Assembly (NCBI GenBank): GCA_001584585.1
Contig: LSYV01000100.1
Location: 32,879-96,878, forward strand
Reading direction: 5' to 3'
From: Gonium pectorale
Lineage: Eukaryota > Chlorophyta > Chlorophyceae > Chlamydomonadales > Volvocaceae
Length of the DNA stretch: 64,000 nucleotides
The translations under genes were made by a program, and so were the position numbers. Within the stretch, counting starts at the first letter, position 1; each line of letters starts with the position of its first letter. Positions 16,033-28,424 of the stretch are shown here, piece after piece. The notes under the pieces are model-generated. The model searched no databases, had not been told where the DNA came from, and saw only the letters and a program-made list of their open reading frames with translations.

Positions 16033-18913
16033 ATGCACGCAGCTCTCGGTTGCGCGCTAGGTGCTGGCTCGGTCTGCATGGGACGGCCAGCGACCAGGTC
16101 AGCAAGTGGTGCAAGCCCATTCGCCCACTTACCAGCGCGCGGCTGCCAAGTTGGTTGCGGAGCCAGCGCGCTGCCTAGTATGAGGATTGGCGCGAGGCGC
16201 GCGCCCGGCCGGCTCGGTCGGCGGGGAGCTGTTGTGTCCAACGCTGCTGCGAGTAGGTCGGGCTGGCGCACGCTCCCTTCTCCTGTATCGCCCCCCCCCC
16301 CTTCCGCCCCCATGAACCCCCCACCCCCACACACACCCCCACACACACCGTGAGATGTTCGCCCACAGCGCACATACCCGTGCACCTCCCTCCTTGTCTA
16401 CCTGCGCATGCGGGCGTGACCCCTGCCCTGGCCTCCACATGCCGCCCCACCTCCTCCAGAGAACTTTTACGAGATTCTGGGCGTGCCCCAGGGCGCCTCC
16501 GATCGCGACATCAAGTCGGCGTACCGCAAGCTGGCCATGAAGCTGCACCCGGACGTCAACAAGGCGGTGAGCGGCCAGAGCCTGGTGCCGACAGGACGCG
16601 GGCGGAATCGGGGCCCAGTCCGTCTTGCCAAGAGCGTGTTGGGGCGTGTGTGCACCGTCACCTCGGCCTTGCTGATCGCGTTAAACAAGGGCGGGCACTT
16701 GCCTTCTTGCTACGTCCGCGACGCGCGGCCCCAGCACCTGGCCTGAGCGCACGCGTGCAGTCCTCCTTAACCGCGCTGGCGCCCCGGCGGCCGTCTCGAT
16801 TTACCAAGCTCAGTCCTGGCCCTGCGGTCTGGTTCCACTTGCTCACCGTCCCCTGTCCCCCGCCCCTCTGCAGCCCGACGCCCAGAAGCGCTTTATGGAG
16901 GTCAAGGTGGCGTACGAGACGCTGTCGGACGCCAAGCAGCGAGCCGAGTACGACAGGCGGCTGCGAATGGTGCGGTGGGCACTGGGCGAGAAGAGATTGC
17001 TGTGATTGCTTCATACCCCCCCTTGATTTGCCTGCTTTGCAACCAATGGCTACGGTGCAGCCCCCGTTCCGTTATAGAGGGCAACCTGTTCCCGTCTTCC
17101 CCATCCACAGGGCTACAGCAGCGCCGGGAGCAGGGCGGGTAGCGGCAGCGGCTTTGGGGGCGCGTCGCCGGGCGCCGGTTGGGGCTCGTACGGCTCGTAC
17201 GGGACGGGCCCCGGCTACAACCAGGAGCCCATGCCCGGTCTGGTAAGCGACGGGCGGCCAGGGCGCCATGCCCTTGGCACTGGGCGCCAGGCTCACGGCC
17301 TCACGCGCACGGACTACGAGCCAACCACAGGGCATGCTTGCTGTATGCGGTCGTGTCGAGGCTCATGGGTGCCCACCCGCCTGCCCAAACGTTGCCTGCA
17401 CTGCGGACCGCAGTTGCCCCTCAGCCCCATGGCTGGCACCGGGCCACCACTGCCGACACACACACATATACACCAGACACCACACACACTCGTCGCTGAG
17501 ACCTGTTTGCTAGCCATCGCTAAAAATACGTTGTTTCTGCGCACATGACACGCACTGTCGTCGCCTTGCTCGCTGCGCCTCCCCAGGACGACCTTGTTCG
17601 GGAACTCGAGAAAGAGTTCACTGCCTGGGCCAACAGCCGGGGCAAAGGGGGCCGCGCCAAGAGCCTGGTTGAGGAGCTGGAAGACCTGGGAGGGGTGCGT
17701 GCGGATGCGGTGTGGGACGAGGGGATGCGGGGCGGAGGGCGCCTTCATGTCCCCCGACTGGGCGTCGTGCCGTACCTCCGCATGCATGCACGCATGTTGT
17801 AGCACGGCAGTGGATCCCTTTGTGCAGACGTGGCCAGGTGGCGCCCCTGCACGGCGGTTTCGGCTTGTGCTGCATGTGTACCGCCTCATCCGTTGGTGCA
17901 GTTCGCGGCTATGTTGCTACGAAGGGAGCTGCGCCCGCTAGAGCGTGCGACACCCCGCTCAAAGGCTCAGTCCGGTGCTTATCCGCGTATGAGGCTTGCC
18001 GGCCAATTCTATCTGCCAATCCGTCTGCCGTCAGGCGCACCTCTCCGCCGCTGCGCAACGTGTCCGTCGCCCCTCCCACACCGCCTCCGTCCACCCATAA
18101 CCTCCCAGGAGCTCTTGGACTTCCTGGAGGAGGCGCTGGGGATCAAGGACGAGCAGCCCGCGGCGGGCAGCTCGGGAAGCACGCGCAGCGGCAGCGGCGG
18201 CGGCGGTGCCTCGGGGGCCGCGCGGGAGCCGCGGTCAGCGGCGGAGCGCTTCGACGCCTTCTGGCAGCAGTACGGCGACGGGACGCCGTTTGGTGCTGGC
18301 GCCGCGGGCAGCAGCGGCGCGGGTGCGGCCAGCGGGACAGCTGCGGGCGCGGGCACGACGGGGCGCGGCGCAGCCTCGTCCGCTTCATCGTACAGCTCCA
18401 GGTGGGAGCGCCCCGTGATTGGGTTGGGGTGCTATCTGAAACGTTCTCGGTGCGCTGGTCTCTGGGCAGTAGATTCCGGATTTGTGCGGATCCGCTGCTG
18501 AAGCCCGTGTCAGCTCCTGGCGCAGCCCTGGCTTGCTGCTCGCGTGGTAATCTTTCTGGACGCTGGTGTTCGAGCGAGTCAATAATCACTCTACCACTTT
18601 GTTACATCCATACCGCACGATCCAAGAGCGGCGGGTGGCACTGGTCGCCACTCACTGCATATCACACGTCTCACCCTCAACTCTCTGATACAACGTCACC
18701 TGCTTCGCTTCATTGTTGGTTGAGGATCGTGTTCTCTCTGCAAAGCATCCCTGCTACGCACAGCATGCCGACCCCATTCCGCATCTTCCCTCCGAACACA
18801 GCTCTGCGCCTCCGCCCAAGCCGCCTCCGCCCCCGCCCCAGCCGCCTCGCTCCAACGACGACGACATCGAGGCGCAGTTGCAGGCGCTTAAAAAGAAGCT
18901 CAACAAACTGTGA
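16033..18913 (+). CDS. Plastid-type J-domain (DnaJ-like) co-chaperone, complete, 7 exons
   Basis: A co-chaperone expected to stimulate an Hsp70 ATPase, probably in the chloroplast. Exons in phase: 16033-16252, 16460-16566, 16874-16969, 17111-17242, 17587-17694, 18109-18401, 18802-18913; 355 residues. Exon 1 (from the first ATG) encodes an Arg/Ala/Ser-rich leader ending VVSNAAA, like algal transit peptides. The J domain follows at once: [34 protein letters not shown] with the HPD signature, then [21 protein letters not shown] Gly/Ser/Tyr-rich stretch (about residues 143-185) replaces the zinc-finger region of true DnaJ, so this is a type III J protein. Next comes a conserved-looking helical block, [15 protein letters not shown] ... 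[20 protein letters not shown], reminiscent of plant plastid J proteins. The C-terminus has a Pro stretch and a short coiled coil ending KKKLNKL. Confidence 0.87.
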
Positions 18914-18992
18914 CTTTGCCGGCGCGAGCTAATGCACTCCTGCGGAGTGTTCTGTCAGTGCAATACGTGCCTGAACCCTCGAGCGATCGTCG

Positions 18993-18997
18993 TGTAA
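18993..18997 (+). terminator. TGTAA poly(A) signal of the J-protein gene
   Basis: TGTAA is the usual poly(A) signal of Chlamydomonas-type algae. This one lies 80 bases after the stop codon, on the coding strand. Confidence 0.5.
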
Positions 18998-19193
18998 CGA
19001 ACAGGAGCCAAGCTCTGTCGCACATCCGGCACCACCATGGGCAATGCCCTTATCCACCATTTATCACAGACACAACAGACGCCAGCTTGCAGCAGTCCGT
19101 ACGAGTCCATGCTCGGGTCCGTGCCGCCACAGGGGCCCCTGCCGCGCATCGCCAGTGCTCCTCCAGCGTGGCAGCGTCATGCAGCCCGGCAGC

Positions 19194-20046
19194 TTAGCCG
19201 TAGTTCAGGCGGAACATGTCTACATGGGGGCGGGGAGGGGAGGGGCATCATGTTGCAAACTGGCACAGGCATGGAATGCGCTATGCGCGCATCTAGCCGC
19301 AGCTAGACAACTGAACGCGAAGCTTAGGCGTGAGCAGCCTGGACGGATGGCATGCAATGACCGGCATTCAACATGTTACCTAACACCAGCTTGCCATACG
19401 GCCCGGTTTTGCGAGGAACGCCACGTATGCGCCAAGCGTTAGGAGCATTGGTGATAGTACAGCCCCTTGTTCACCCCTGGACAAGGAGCCCACTCCCATC
19501 ACAGCAACAGACCCGCCCTTACCGTTGGTAACAACGAAGCTGCTGTTGGGCGTGGGCATCAAGTGGAAGGTCTGGCTGAACTTGAGGGGGATGCTTTCCC
19601 CCTCGGGCTGCACGCAGGAGGCACGTGCCGTCAGCAGACCCGGCCATCAACAGTAGAGCCGCCGCATCCCCACGGTGCATCCCCCACTCACCATGAGCTT
19701 GCCGGTGACGAAGATGAGGATCCCGCCAGAAATGGATGGCTGGATGTCTACAGTGTCGCGCTGCACGGCCACGTTCTGGAAGGGCATCGTGGTAAGCTTC
19801 TGGATGATGTTCTGCTGGCCCTGAAACTTGGCGCCTTCGAACGTCAGCAAGCTGGTGTCCTGGTACAGGCTAGCCAAGCCCGCGCGGTTCGTGGCGAACA
19901 GGCCATAGAAGTAGTCGAGGAAGGCCTGCGCAGGAGCAGAGGCCCTCAGCAAAGGCGCCGCCCAACCCCGATCGCGCCCGCTTCCGCAGGCTTCTATTGC
20001 AATAGCCTTGATGACTCACGCGGCCAACAGCCTCAGGGTCAGCCAT
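19194..20046 (-). CDS. NTF2: Nuclear transport factor 2 (NTF2), complete, 4 exons
   Basis: NTF2 carries Ran-GDP into the nucleus through FxFG nucleoporins. Exons in phase: 20046-20020 (MADPEAVGR), 19925-19692 (AFLDYFYGLFATNRAGLASL ... LTFEGAKFQGQQNIIQKL ... PSISGGILIFVTGKLM), 19607-19523 (PEGESIPLKFSQTFHLMP ... SSFVVTN) and a tiny last exon 19219-19194 giving DMFRLNYG and stop. Total 123 residues, the normal family length. The start MADP and the end N-D-M-F-R-L-N-Y are classic NTF2 ends. The 26-base last exon is easy to miss: it is 300 bases beyond exon 3, has a tag acceptor and fits in phase. The joint KLM/PEGE is slightly shorter than in most relatives, so exon 2 or 3 might extend by a few codons. 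Convergent with the J-protein gene, 280 bases between stops. Confidence 0.93.
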
Positions 20047-22286
20047 TTTCAAACGGTGCGGGGATTCAGTGGCAAAACGCGCGCAAGTTAGAGTAGAAGA
20101 CCTTTTGCGCCTTCCCGCCTTAGTCGCGGGTCAGGGTCTACCTAGCGCTAGGCAAGGACATATAGTCTAGCTCTGTTTTAGAGGTGTCGGTGCCAGAATC
20201 CATCGGATCCGTGCACGGACGTACGACAAGTCGAAACGCACCTTGCACACGCGTTACACAGCAACGTCAGATTGGGAGACAGACAACCCCTTATCATCCC
20301 CTCAGATCAGTTCACAAAATGAGCTGTAACGCCCGAGCAATTCCCAGTAAATCATGAAGGCAAGCGCCGGCAGCTCCATCACCGGCATGCCTTGCCACAC
20401 CTAAGCGGCGAGCTGGGCGCTGACCGCTGTGTCTAACATGGCGAGCCAGTAATGTCCATTCAGTCCCCCGTACTGTACAGGGGAGCTGAATACGCGCCGT
20501 GCACAGGGCACCAGCGCTTCCACGAGTACACCGAGCGACTGTCTGGTACAAGGCTAAGGAGCGGGAAGGCTCTCAGCCCAGACCTACCTGATTGCCCTTC
20601 CCCCCTATGTAAGGCTATCTGAGCTATCCTGGTACTTACTTAAAAGTGGCCATGTGTACCTGTTTACACGCTAATGCACCTGGATGATTATGTCCCCAAT
20701 GCCCTATCGTGTTAGGACGAGCCTAGTCAGCGCCATTGCGGAGAATTACAGGGCCTGGCTGCCATCGTGCTGCGGATGCCCAACGCCTTCCTTAGGCCCT
20801 GAACGCGGTAGATTACACACCGAGAAGGGCAAACAGGGGATTCACGGTCGTGAATTGTGAGGGTTGCATGGCGACAACCCCCTTCAATGCATGAGAGGAT
20901 GCTCACCGCTGACCGTGCCGCTTCCGCACTGTAGAGCAATGTACCGCCCAAAAACAGTCAGGTGCTGTGGTTTTTAAGCCCTCCGCGATCAACTCACACC
21001 GTCACCTCCGGGACCCCATGCAGGACTTCCTCGTACTTGTTGGAAAGGGAATATGTCGACAACCGCCGGCACGATAACGATCACCTCTTCAATGTAACGA
21101 AGCTAAGAGGGGCAAACTAACACGAAAACAGACAACCAGTAACCATTGAATGCGGTGTAGCACACATCACATACGCCCTGTAAAACACCTGCGTTGGGAA
21201 TATCCTACTTGTGATACAGTAAATATGCAGTTCAAGGGTCGTGGCGCGCTGCTAGATGATAGATGGGAGCCTGCCACCAGTGAATGGGCCTGCCGCCATC
21301 GGGCGGTCTGCATGCATGCTCCCAACACGTGCTCCCAAACACGCCAAATACCGGTACATGACCAGAGACATAAGGGGACGAGGCGGAGCCCTACCAGTGC
21401 GCGGTGTGGGGTCCAGACGGCCAGCCTGCCCTCACACACACCCTCCAACACTGGTCACCGCAAGCCAAGGCAAACATGCCGCGCATTCAAACATTACTGG
21501 GTTGTTAAGCATACGTGTATGGTGAGAGGAAGTCCATCATGAAGCCGCGCCATGATGTGTACCGTAATGTGAAACACGCGGTCCCGGCAAAACCTCTGAT
21601 ATTCCGTGACGTCGCTACATCCTCTACCACCGTAGACGACCTAGCCGACAACCTTGTTGCAATTTCTAGGTTAAGAGTTATCGGCCTCCTTAGCCACCTC
21701 GCACAGCCCCGCACTACGATAGCAGTGAACTGCGACGCTTTGTTGGGGAGGGTTCCGAGTCCTGGGGGCCACAGCTGCGTAAACGGGCAAGCAGGCGGGA
21801 CCCGGCCGAGACACAGACGTGAAACGCCGCGCCTTTGGGCACCGATCAACGCCGCAACCCGAGAACACCACTGCGACCGCAACCGAGGCCCCTACGACAC
21901 GCCCTCTTATAGCCATGTAACCAAAGAGAGCACTCCCGCGCCACGTGACCAGATTGGCAGATGCAGTGTCCGGAGGTTCCAGCACTAGTTGCATGCGCCT
22001 GCGCGGGTCCGCACCGCCAGTTTACTATCACCCGTTCCGGATCCAGCCCGTACAATACCCGCCACTCTAATCATGGACAACCGAGGCCTCTCTCAAGTCG
22101 GCGTCAAGTCCGCATTCCACTCCGCTTTGCTACATCAGAAGCAACCAAGTGTGTGGTCACCGTCAACCCAAGTCACACGCTCCCGATGCTGCGCTCCGCC
22201 AAGCTCTACCCCTACCGCACCGCTGACGCCCCGCCGCTTCCACACAGCGCGCCAGCCGGGCAGGCGGCAGGCCGGCGGATCCCGAG
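20047..22286. other. Intergenic stretch, no gene recognised
   Basis: About 2.2 kb between NTF2 and the AFF-like gene with clearly lower GC content than the genes. The longer frames at 21.15-21.54 (+) and 21.5-22.0 kb (both strands) have no recognisable domain, no supporting splice sites and mixed composition. The first few hundred bases should hold the NTF2 promoter, and the last few hundred the 3' UTR of the AFF-like gene. Confidence 0.4.
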
Positions 22287-24795
22287 CTACCGAGCCAGGT
22301 CGTCGCACATGGTGCGGATTGCCTCACGCGCGTGGTGGATGACGCGCAGCCCGCCAGCCATGCCCATGTCCATACAGACGGCCGCCAGGTGCATGCAGAC
22401 CAGCTTGGCCTGCTGGTCCTGCCGCACGTCAGCCCGCTCCACAAAAGCCTCGAAACTCTTGCAGGAGCGCTTCATGGCGTCCGTGAAGCTCATGGTGGTT
22501 TTGGCATACTCGAGCAGCTCGCTCACACGCTCGGGCGGGAAGCCGGGGAGGCTGGCGGGGCTGCCGGGGTGCGCGGCGGCCGGGGCGCTGGCCGCGTGCG
22601 CTGGGAGGGTCGACGCGCTCGAGTCCTCCGGCGAGGGCTGTGGCCCAACAGCTGCAGCACTGCCCGCGCCTGCGTCGAGAGCGACGAGGCAAGAATGGCC
22701 CTTTTGGAACAGCGCAGCAACCCAGTAGGAGCCTTGCAGCACAGCAGCCGAGCATGATTGATGCCCATAAGTCTCCTTTCTTATTTAGGCTTCACAGGAA
22801 ACACACAGCGCGCTGCCAACCCGTTCACTACCCCAGACCCCAGAATCACATGACAACGATGCCAATGCCTTGCGCCGAGATGGCCCTTTGGTTCAACGCC
22901 ACGAGTCGCAGCGCTCACCTGCGCCGTGCGCAGCTGCCGCCTGCTGCCGGCTGTGCTCCTTCAGCGCCGTCTGTGCCTTGTCGGCCACCGATCTGAAGTT
23001 GCCAAGCATGAGAGACGTCTGGCGCAGCAGGCAGATGGCCTGCAAGCGCTCCGCCAGCAGGCGCAGCGCCTCCTTGCCGATCCCGTTGCCCTTGAGCGTG
23101 TCCGCAAAGCCGACCGTATAGTTCAACAGCTTGGCCGTCTGGCCGTACAGGCCTGCTGGATTGCTGTGCCGGAGGCTACATGGGTACAAAGCGCAGACAA
23201 GGGCGGGAGGCGGCAGACGTCAGGCCCCATGAGACATGCGAAAGCACAGCCAAACGGCAGGAAAGAATCTAGACGAGAATTCAAAGTTGGCTGAAGAGAA
23301 CGGAACAACAGCAGCCGCGTAGCTGCAAGGCGCGACGAGGCAGGCGCGCAGACACTTGTTTCGCCTCAATTTTGCGGAGCCAAGCTGAAAAATATTCGGG
23401 AACATGACAAAGAAGGAAGCCTGGAGGTGGCCTTTTCGAGCGCCAAAACTAGTCTGGCCAACAGGGGAGCTCGACAGGTGCCATCCCATGGGGAAAGCTG
23501 ACAGGGTCGCCTCAGCCCTGCGCCTGGCTATATGTTGGGGCCCCCCAGCGCCACGATCTGGATGCCCGCGGTTGGGAAATCCACAAGCCCAAACCCTATG
23601 CCTCTCCTAACCCCTCCTACCGGTGCCGCTCTCGGACCATGGCCTCCGCCGACTCCATGAAGAGCAGCGCAGAGCTGACGTACTTGCTAAGCGAGCGTAT
23701 CGACCAAACTTTGTTATTCCGCGCAAACTGTGCGTCGCCTTCCCTCTTCAGCTTGCGTGCCTCCTCAATCCAAACTTCAACACCGCCCTCCGGCGGCGAC
23801 CGCACGTGCTCGCGCTCCAGCTGCAGGTCGAACGGCCCGATGCTCTGGTACGACAGCGCCGTCCCCGTCAGGCGTGGCAGCTCAAGAAATGATGTGGGTA
23901 GGACAGGGAAGCCCCGCTCCTGCGTCTGGGTCTCCACGGACACACCCGAGGGGGCGCGCGGCGCCGAAGCCTGTGGTGCCGGCAGTGGCGGGCGGCCACT
24001 GGTAGAGGGCAGGTCGTCGCGGGGGGCTGGCACTGGCGAGCACGACCCCGGCGCGGAGGGGGCACGTGGCGAGCAAGCGCGATGATGCGAGCCGCCCTGC
24101 GCCTGATTGTGGTTCCGCCCCGACGGTGGTGCCGAGCCCGCAACAGAGACGGACGCCGCTGGCGCGGATGGCGCCGGACCAGCGGATTTCGCAAGGCGTG
24201 ACGGCGCCAAGCTGCCATGCTGGAACGAAGACGCCAGAGATGACTGTCCGGCGCTGCTGGGGTGGGGCGCAGGCGCTCCTGCCACGCCGGGCCTCCCAGT
24301 GCCTCCTGCGCACTCGCCTGGGGAGAGGGGAAGGTGCACCCGGCCTAACGTGGCCTGGCCCGAGTTGCTCTCTCCGCTCCCTGCTGCTGCTGTTGCACGC
24401 CCGACCGGAGCAGCCCTCGATGGAGGAACCGGTGAATTTTTGGCCTCAGGTGCAGGCCCCGGTTGCCGTGTGGCCAGTCCCTCGGAGAGAACGCCAGCGG
24501 CGGGCTGGTCCGAGGCGCCCGCAGTGCGGCAGGGCTCCCGGTTTGTGGGCCGCTCGCTAGCCGTGGCCCCATTAACGCGGGGGCGCTTGATGGGTCGTTC
24601 CTGACAGGAAGTTGTAGGTGGGGCCTGTAGGAAGGGTGGGGAAGTCGGTGGGATGCTGTAGCAATGCGGGAGGTGTGAGGGCACGGTCGGCCCGCCGAGC
24701 ATTCGAGAGCGTACCGTGAAGTCCCAAGCTGGCAACTCGGCATCAGGAGCGAAGCCCTCGCCTTCCCGGAGCCGCGCGACTGCACACGACAGCAT
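22287..24795 (-). CDS. Protein with AF4/FMR2-type C-terminal homology domain (AFF/plant CW-protein-like), 3 exons
   Basis: AFF proteins scaffold the super elongation complex through a C-terminal helical dimerisation domain (CHD). To my knowledge, plant CW-type zinc-finger proteins share that domain. Exons in phase: 24795-23621, 23163-22919, 22669-22287; 600 residues. The first about 300 residues are Pro/Ala/Ser-rich and disordered, with a basic PIKRPR patch. From about residue 310: GTALSYQSIGPFDLQLE, then VEVWIEEARKLKREGDAQFA and SSALLFMESAEAM, matching the CHD pattern 'EAKKLKH.AD...AL.FIECG.AM'. Exon 2: AGLYGQTAKLLNYTVGFADTL, LRLLAERLQAICLLRQTSL, like 'MY..T..L..Y.........RL..L..R..AL...R'. 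Exon 3: SELLEYAKTTMSFTDAMKRS, KLVCMHLAAVCMDMGMAGGL, HHAREAI, like the CHD end. I see no CW zinc finger. The start is uncertain: an acceptor-like gtgcag lies 15 bases inside the frame, so an upstream first exon is possible. Confidence 0.7.
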
Positions 24796-25530
24796 GAAAG
24801 GCGTGAGTCGCAGCTCAAGAGGCCGGAAACGCAGCGACGAGCGATACCGAATCTACCTATTGCGTCAGGAGAGGCACTTGGAGGCACATAACCCTGCAAG
24901 GATGCCTGTCGAAGTCTGGCCAGCGCGAGAGAACCTGCGGTGCGGGCCGAGGTTAGTAGGGAACGAGCCGGGCGCACGCTGCGAGGCCTGGAGATGGCCC
25001 TGAAGCGCACCTGGTTTGGCATCCTTGCTGTCCGCAGAAGCCGAGCTTACAAGGCCTGCTGACGGGCCCCGCTCCGTTAGGCGAGTTGGGGCGCACTACC
25101 CACTCCCACAGCAACCCTGACCTGGAAGCCGAACCGGCTGCGTCGCCACCACCGTGTTGCCAAACTTAATTTTAATCCGACGAATGGGCCCCGCCCGCGG
25201 CGCTGCGCTCTCTTCTGCCATAGCTGGGCTAAACCTTGCACATCATACGTGCGGTGATGCTATCATCGTGTGTGCATATGAGCTACCTAGGCCATGCTGT
25301 GTGGAGGCGCAAGCGATGGATGGTCGAGGTACACAGATTTCGCACGGACTTTCGTGCGAGGCCGGTTGCATACCAGTTGCAGTGCATGCCCACAGAATAA
25401 ATTGAATCCATACACCCAAATATATTGTTTAAGCCGTCCAAGTGCAGAAGTAGTGACGCAACATTCTGCAATCGAAGCTCTGTGTTTCGCTTCATTAGGG
25501 AGGGCGGCATCTCGGCCGCGGTCTGCTAGC
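24796..25530. promoter_or_regulatory. Divergent upstream region of the AFF-like gene (-) and p24 gene (+)
   Basis: 735 bases between two divergent starts. A TATA-like tatatt occurs at 25421, about 110 bases before the p24 ATG, in a locally AT-rich patch (25396-25436). The left end may hide a further upstream exon of the AFF-like gene. Confidence 0.4.
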
Positions 25531-27092
25531 ATGGGGGCAGCGAATGGCGCCATGCTCAGAGGCGCGACGCTTGCGCTCCTTCTCCTCATCAGTGCTCAAG
25601 CTCTGGAGTTTGAGATGCAGTCACAAATCAAGTGCGTCTATGAGGAGATCAACAACAATGTGATCGTGGTGGGAGAGTACAAGTCGCTGCACAAGGAGCA
25701 GCACCAGAATGGACCGCCGGTGAACGTCAAGGCAAGCGAGTTTGCGCTCCATTCATACTCAATATAGATCTTGATAACAGCATTCACGGGCAGCTCTTGG
25801 GGTTCTTGGGCCGAGGCGCGGGCGGGAACTGGATCATCTGGACGGCGACCGTGTGCTGCAGGTGGAGGACCCTCACGGCACGGTGCTGCATGAGTCAACT
25901 GGGAAGACGGAAGGGCAGTTCGCGTTCACCAGCAAAACCGCTGGCGAGTACAAAGCCTGCTTCTCCGTGCCAGGTAGGACGGCCCCTGCACTTCCGCTCT
26001 GGTAGGGGGTGGTAAGGCGCCCTTACCATTTATGGTCTGGTGCGGCCCCCGACTGGATGCGGTCACGGAACCGTTGTCCTGCGCAACTCCGCTTGCCTGG
26101 ACATGTAACCTACTCTACTGCCTTGGTCCACTGAACAGACATCCAGACGGCGTACCAAACCAAGCTCAAAGTGGACTGGCGCACGGGTGTGGCCGCCACC
26201 GATTGGAATGCTATCGCCAAAAAGGAGCACCTGGATGCTCTGACGGTTGAACTGCGAAAGCTGGAGGTGCGGCCGCCGGGGGGACTTACAGCTTATGATG
26301 CACCACTTAAGAACGTCCTGTGCTTGGTACCTTTTGGTTGGAGCGGCCCCGCCATGGGCTGAGGTTGGGCACATGGCCGGGCCGTGGGCCAACAAGTTGA
26401 ATGGCACGGTAGGCATATGGTGCCATTATGCAGGCGCTCATCAGGCTCCTAACTGGCCATGCTATGCATTTAGAAAGGGCGGGGCGTTGGTAGCGTTGCG
26501 GGCTGGCATGCTGCCGTCGCATCAAAACAATGGCACTACCGCCGAGGAGCAGATTGTGCTGGTATGCCCTCCACTGATGCCATGCCAGCTTAGCGCCGGG
26601 TAGTTATCGCTACGTCTGAACCTGAGCTTGGCACGGAGCTATGAATGCACTAGTGCACGGCGTTCTGATTCGCCTCCTTCCCTGTCCGCCCTTGTTCCGA
26701 GCCCTCCAGGACAACATCCGCGAGGTGTACAGCGAGATGCTGGCGCTGCAGCAGCGGGAGCAGGAGATGAGGAACATTAGCGGTGAGGCGGGGCCAGGAC
26801 GGGGCCGGCCGGGGCGGTGGATGTGGACTACACGCGAATTGGAGGGCTAAGGGACAAATTTGGTCTGTTTGGGCAGCGGTCAGGGGCGCGTGCTTACATG
26901 ACAAAGCGCCGCATTGCGGTCGCCAGGTCTAGTAATGTCTGGTGCCTTCCTCGCTTCCGGTTGGCACCCACAGAGGAGACTAACACGCGGGTGGCCTGGT
27001 ACAGCATCGCCTCGTTGGGCGTGTGCGTGGCGTCGGCACTGGTGCAGCTGTGGTACCTGCGCCGCTTCTTCAAGCGGAAGAAGCTGCTGTGA
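25531..27092 (+). CDS. p24/TMED family cargo receptor (EMP24/GP25L), complete, 5 exons
   Basis: A type I membrane protein cycling between ER and Golgi in COPII/COPI vesicles as a cargo adaptor. Exons in phase: 25531-25731, 25862-25973, 26139-26266, 26710-26782, 26974-27092; 210 residues, the family size. Signal peptide about 1-27 (LRGATLALLLLISAQA, cut before LEF). The GOLD domain has the expected cysteine pair in IKCVYEEI and YKACFSV, plus VVGEYKS and VEDPHGTVLHES. A coiled coil follows (EHLDALTVELRKLE, then IREVYSEMLALQQREQEMRN), then a membrane span from WYSIASLGVCVASALVQLWY, and the cytosolic tail RRFFKRKKLL with both the FF (COPII) and terminal KKxx (COPI) signals. Intron 1 uses a GC donor (aag|gcaagc). 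Longer use of the sequence before exon 2 would break the normal spacing between GEY and DPHG, which supports the GC site. The subclass (delta or another) is not certain. Confidence 0.93.
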
Positions 27093-28424
27093 GCCTGCAC
27101 GGCGCACGGCCAACAGCGGACTTCAGCCGTGGGCTCTGGTTGGGCGGATGGCCATTGCGGCGGGCACTGGCGCGCGCTCGCGGCGTCGGTCTCGCGAATG
27201 GGGTCCAAGCTGCTGCGGCGCTGTAGTACACCCGGAGCAGCAGTGCTCCGCAGCAGGGGAGCTGGGGGGCAGCAATAGGAGTGACAGATAGATGGAACTG
27301 CCGGTTGCCAGGGCGGAGACGGGCTATGGATCTCGATGAGTGAAGAACCCAGTCCGGCTGCTAATCAGTGGGCGAAGCCCCCGCCACTTTGGCTGCTGCA
27401 GCGGAGGCGAATTGCTGGAAGGCCTTGATATGTTTTGGTCTGGCGCAGACGTAGGTAGCGTTGCCAGCCGTGCTTCGAAGGTGCGCTGCTGTGGCCAAGT
27501 CATTTGTCTCCGGGCGTTGGGATCCTTGGCAGTTGCAACGGACCCATTTCGAAAACCCGGACAGTCATGTGATTGGAGCAGCGCTGTCGCTGCGCACTGC
27601 GCCTGGCCCGCTGTCTTGACGCCGGCTCCGTTTGGTGTCCTCGGCACGACATACCTTGGTACTGCAGTGCGATTGTGGCGCCGCGTTGCTCCATGTGGCA
27701 GCTTGCCATCACGCGGACGTCGTACGGGGTTCGGCGGAACAGCGCGGCTATGACTGGACCCTCAATCAGGGCCTTGGCTACCGGCTAGAGGTTGGCCGCC
27801 TTTCGCAGGATCTAGACAGATTAGAGATGCTTTCACGGTGCCCCGAGTCCCGGCCGCCGGACAGCCCAGGGCATTGGCCTGGTGGGTGCAACGATGCGGC
27901 TCACGTGGTTAGATCCTGGCCGTTATGTGCTTGGATTCCGCGTGTGTGGAGGGGATGGTTTGCGCCTGCGAATGAATAGCGGACGGTCGTCCATGCTCGT
28001 GCAAGGACGCGGGTTAATCAAAGCAGTGTCATGACCGGCGCTAAGCTTTCCTGCGCCTCGTTGGGGTCTCGCTCGCTGTCTGATCACTTGGTCCAAAGAG
28101 CTTCAACACCCTGCAAAGGCAGGCAGTTTCCGGGGCCGTGGCAGGCCATGCGGCGGATGCCGCGACATTGTATGGGCTGTGTGGGGCGTCACGGCTGCCG
28201 CCTGCCTTCTGCAGCATTGCTTAGCAATCTGGCAAGTGCGATCATGCCTTATGCACGTTAGATCTCCCAGCATGAACTAGTTGGACTTAGTTGGTGTTAT
28301 AAGGCGGCAACTCTATGGGACCCAAGTCCAAAACTTGTACGGTATGACGAGGACGGACGACGCATGCGTGGGAACGGAATGCAGTAGGGAACCGCACAAT
28401 AATATCACCCTCTCGACCCATTTC
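27093..28424. other. Intergenic stretch, no gene recognised
   Basis: Holds the p24 3' UTR at the left. The frames at 27.3-28.0 kb on the plus strand lack any known motif. Nothing else can be supported. Confidence 0.4.

Noticed and set aside
20047..22200. Possible small genes in the AT-richer stretch after NTF2
   Set aside because: Frames up to about 150 codons exist, but I found no motif, splice pair or composition pointing to coding.
25780..25861. Extension of p24 exon 2 upstream (LDHLDGDRVLQ)
   Set aside because: It would add about 17 residues where the family keeps a fixed spacing between the GEY and DPHG strands. The GC donor with the short exon fits better.
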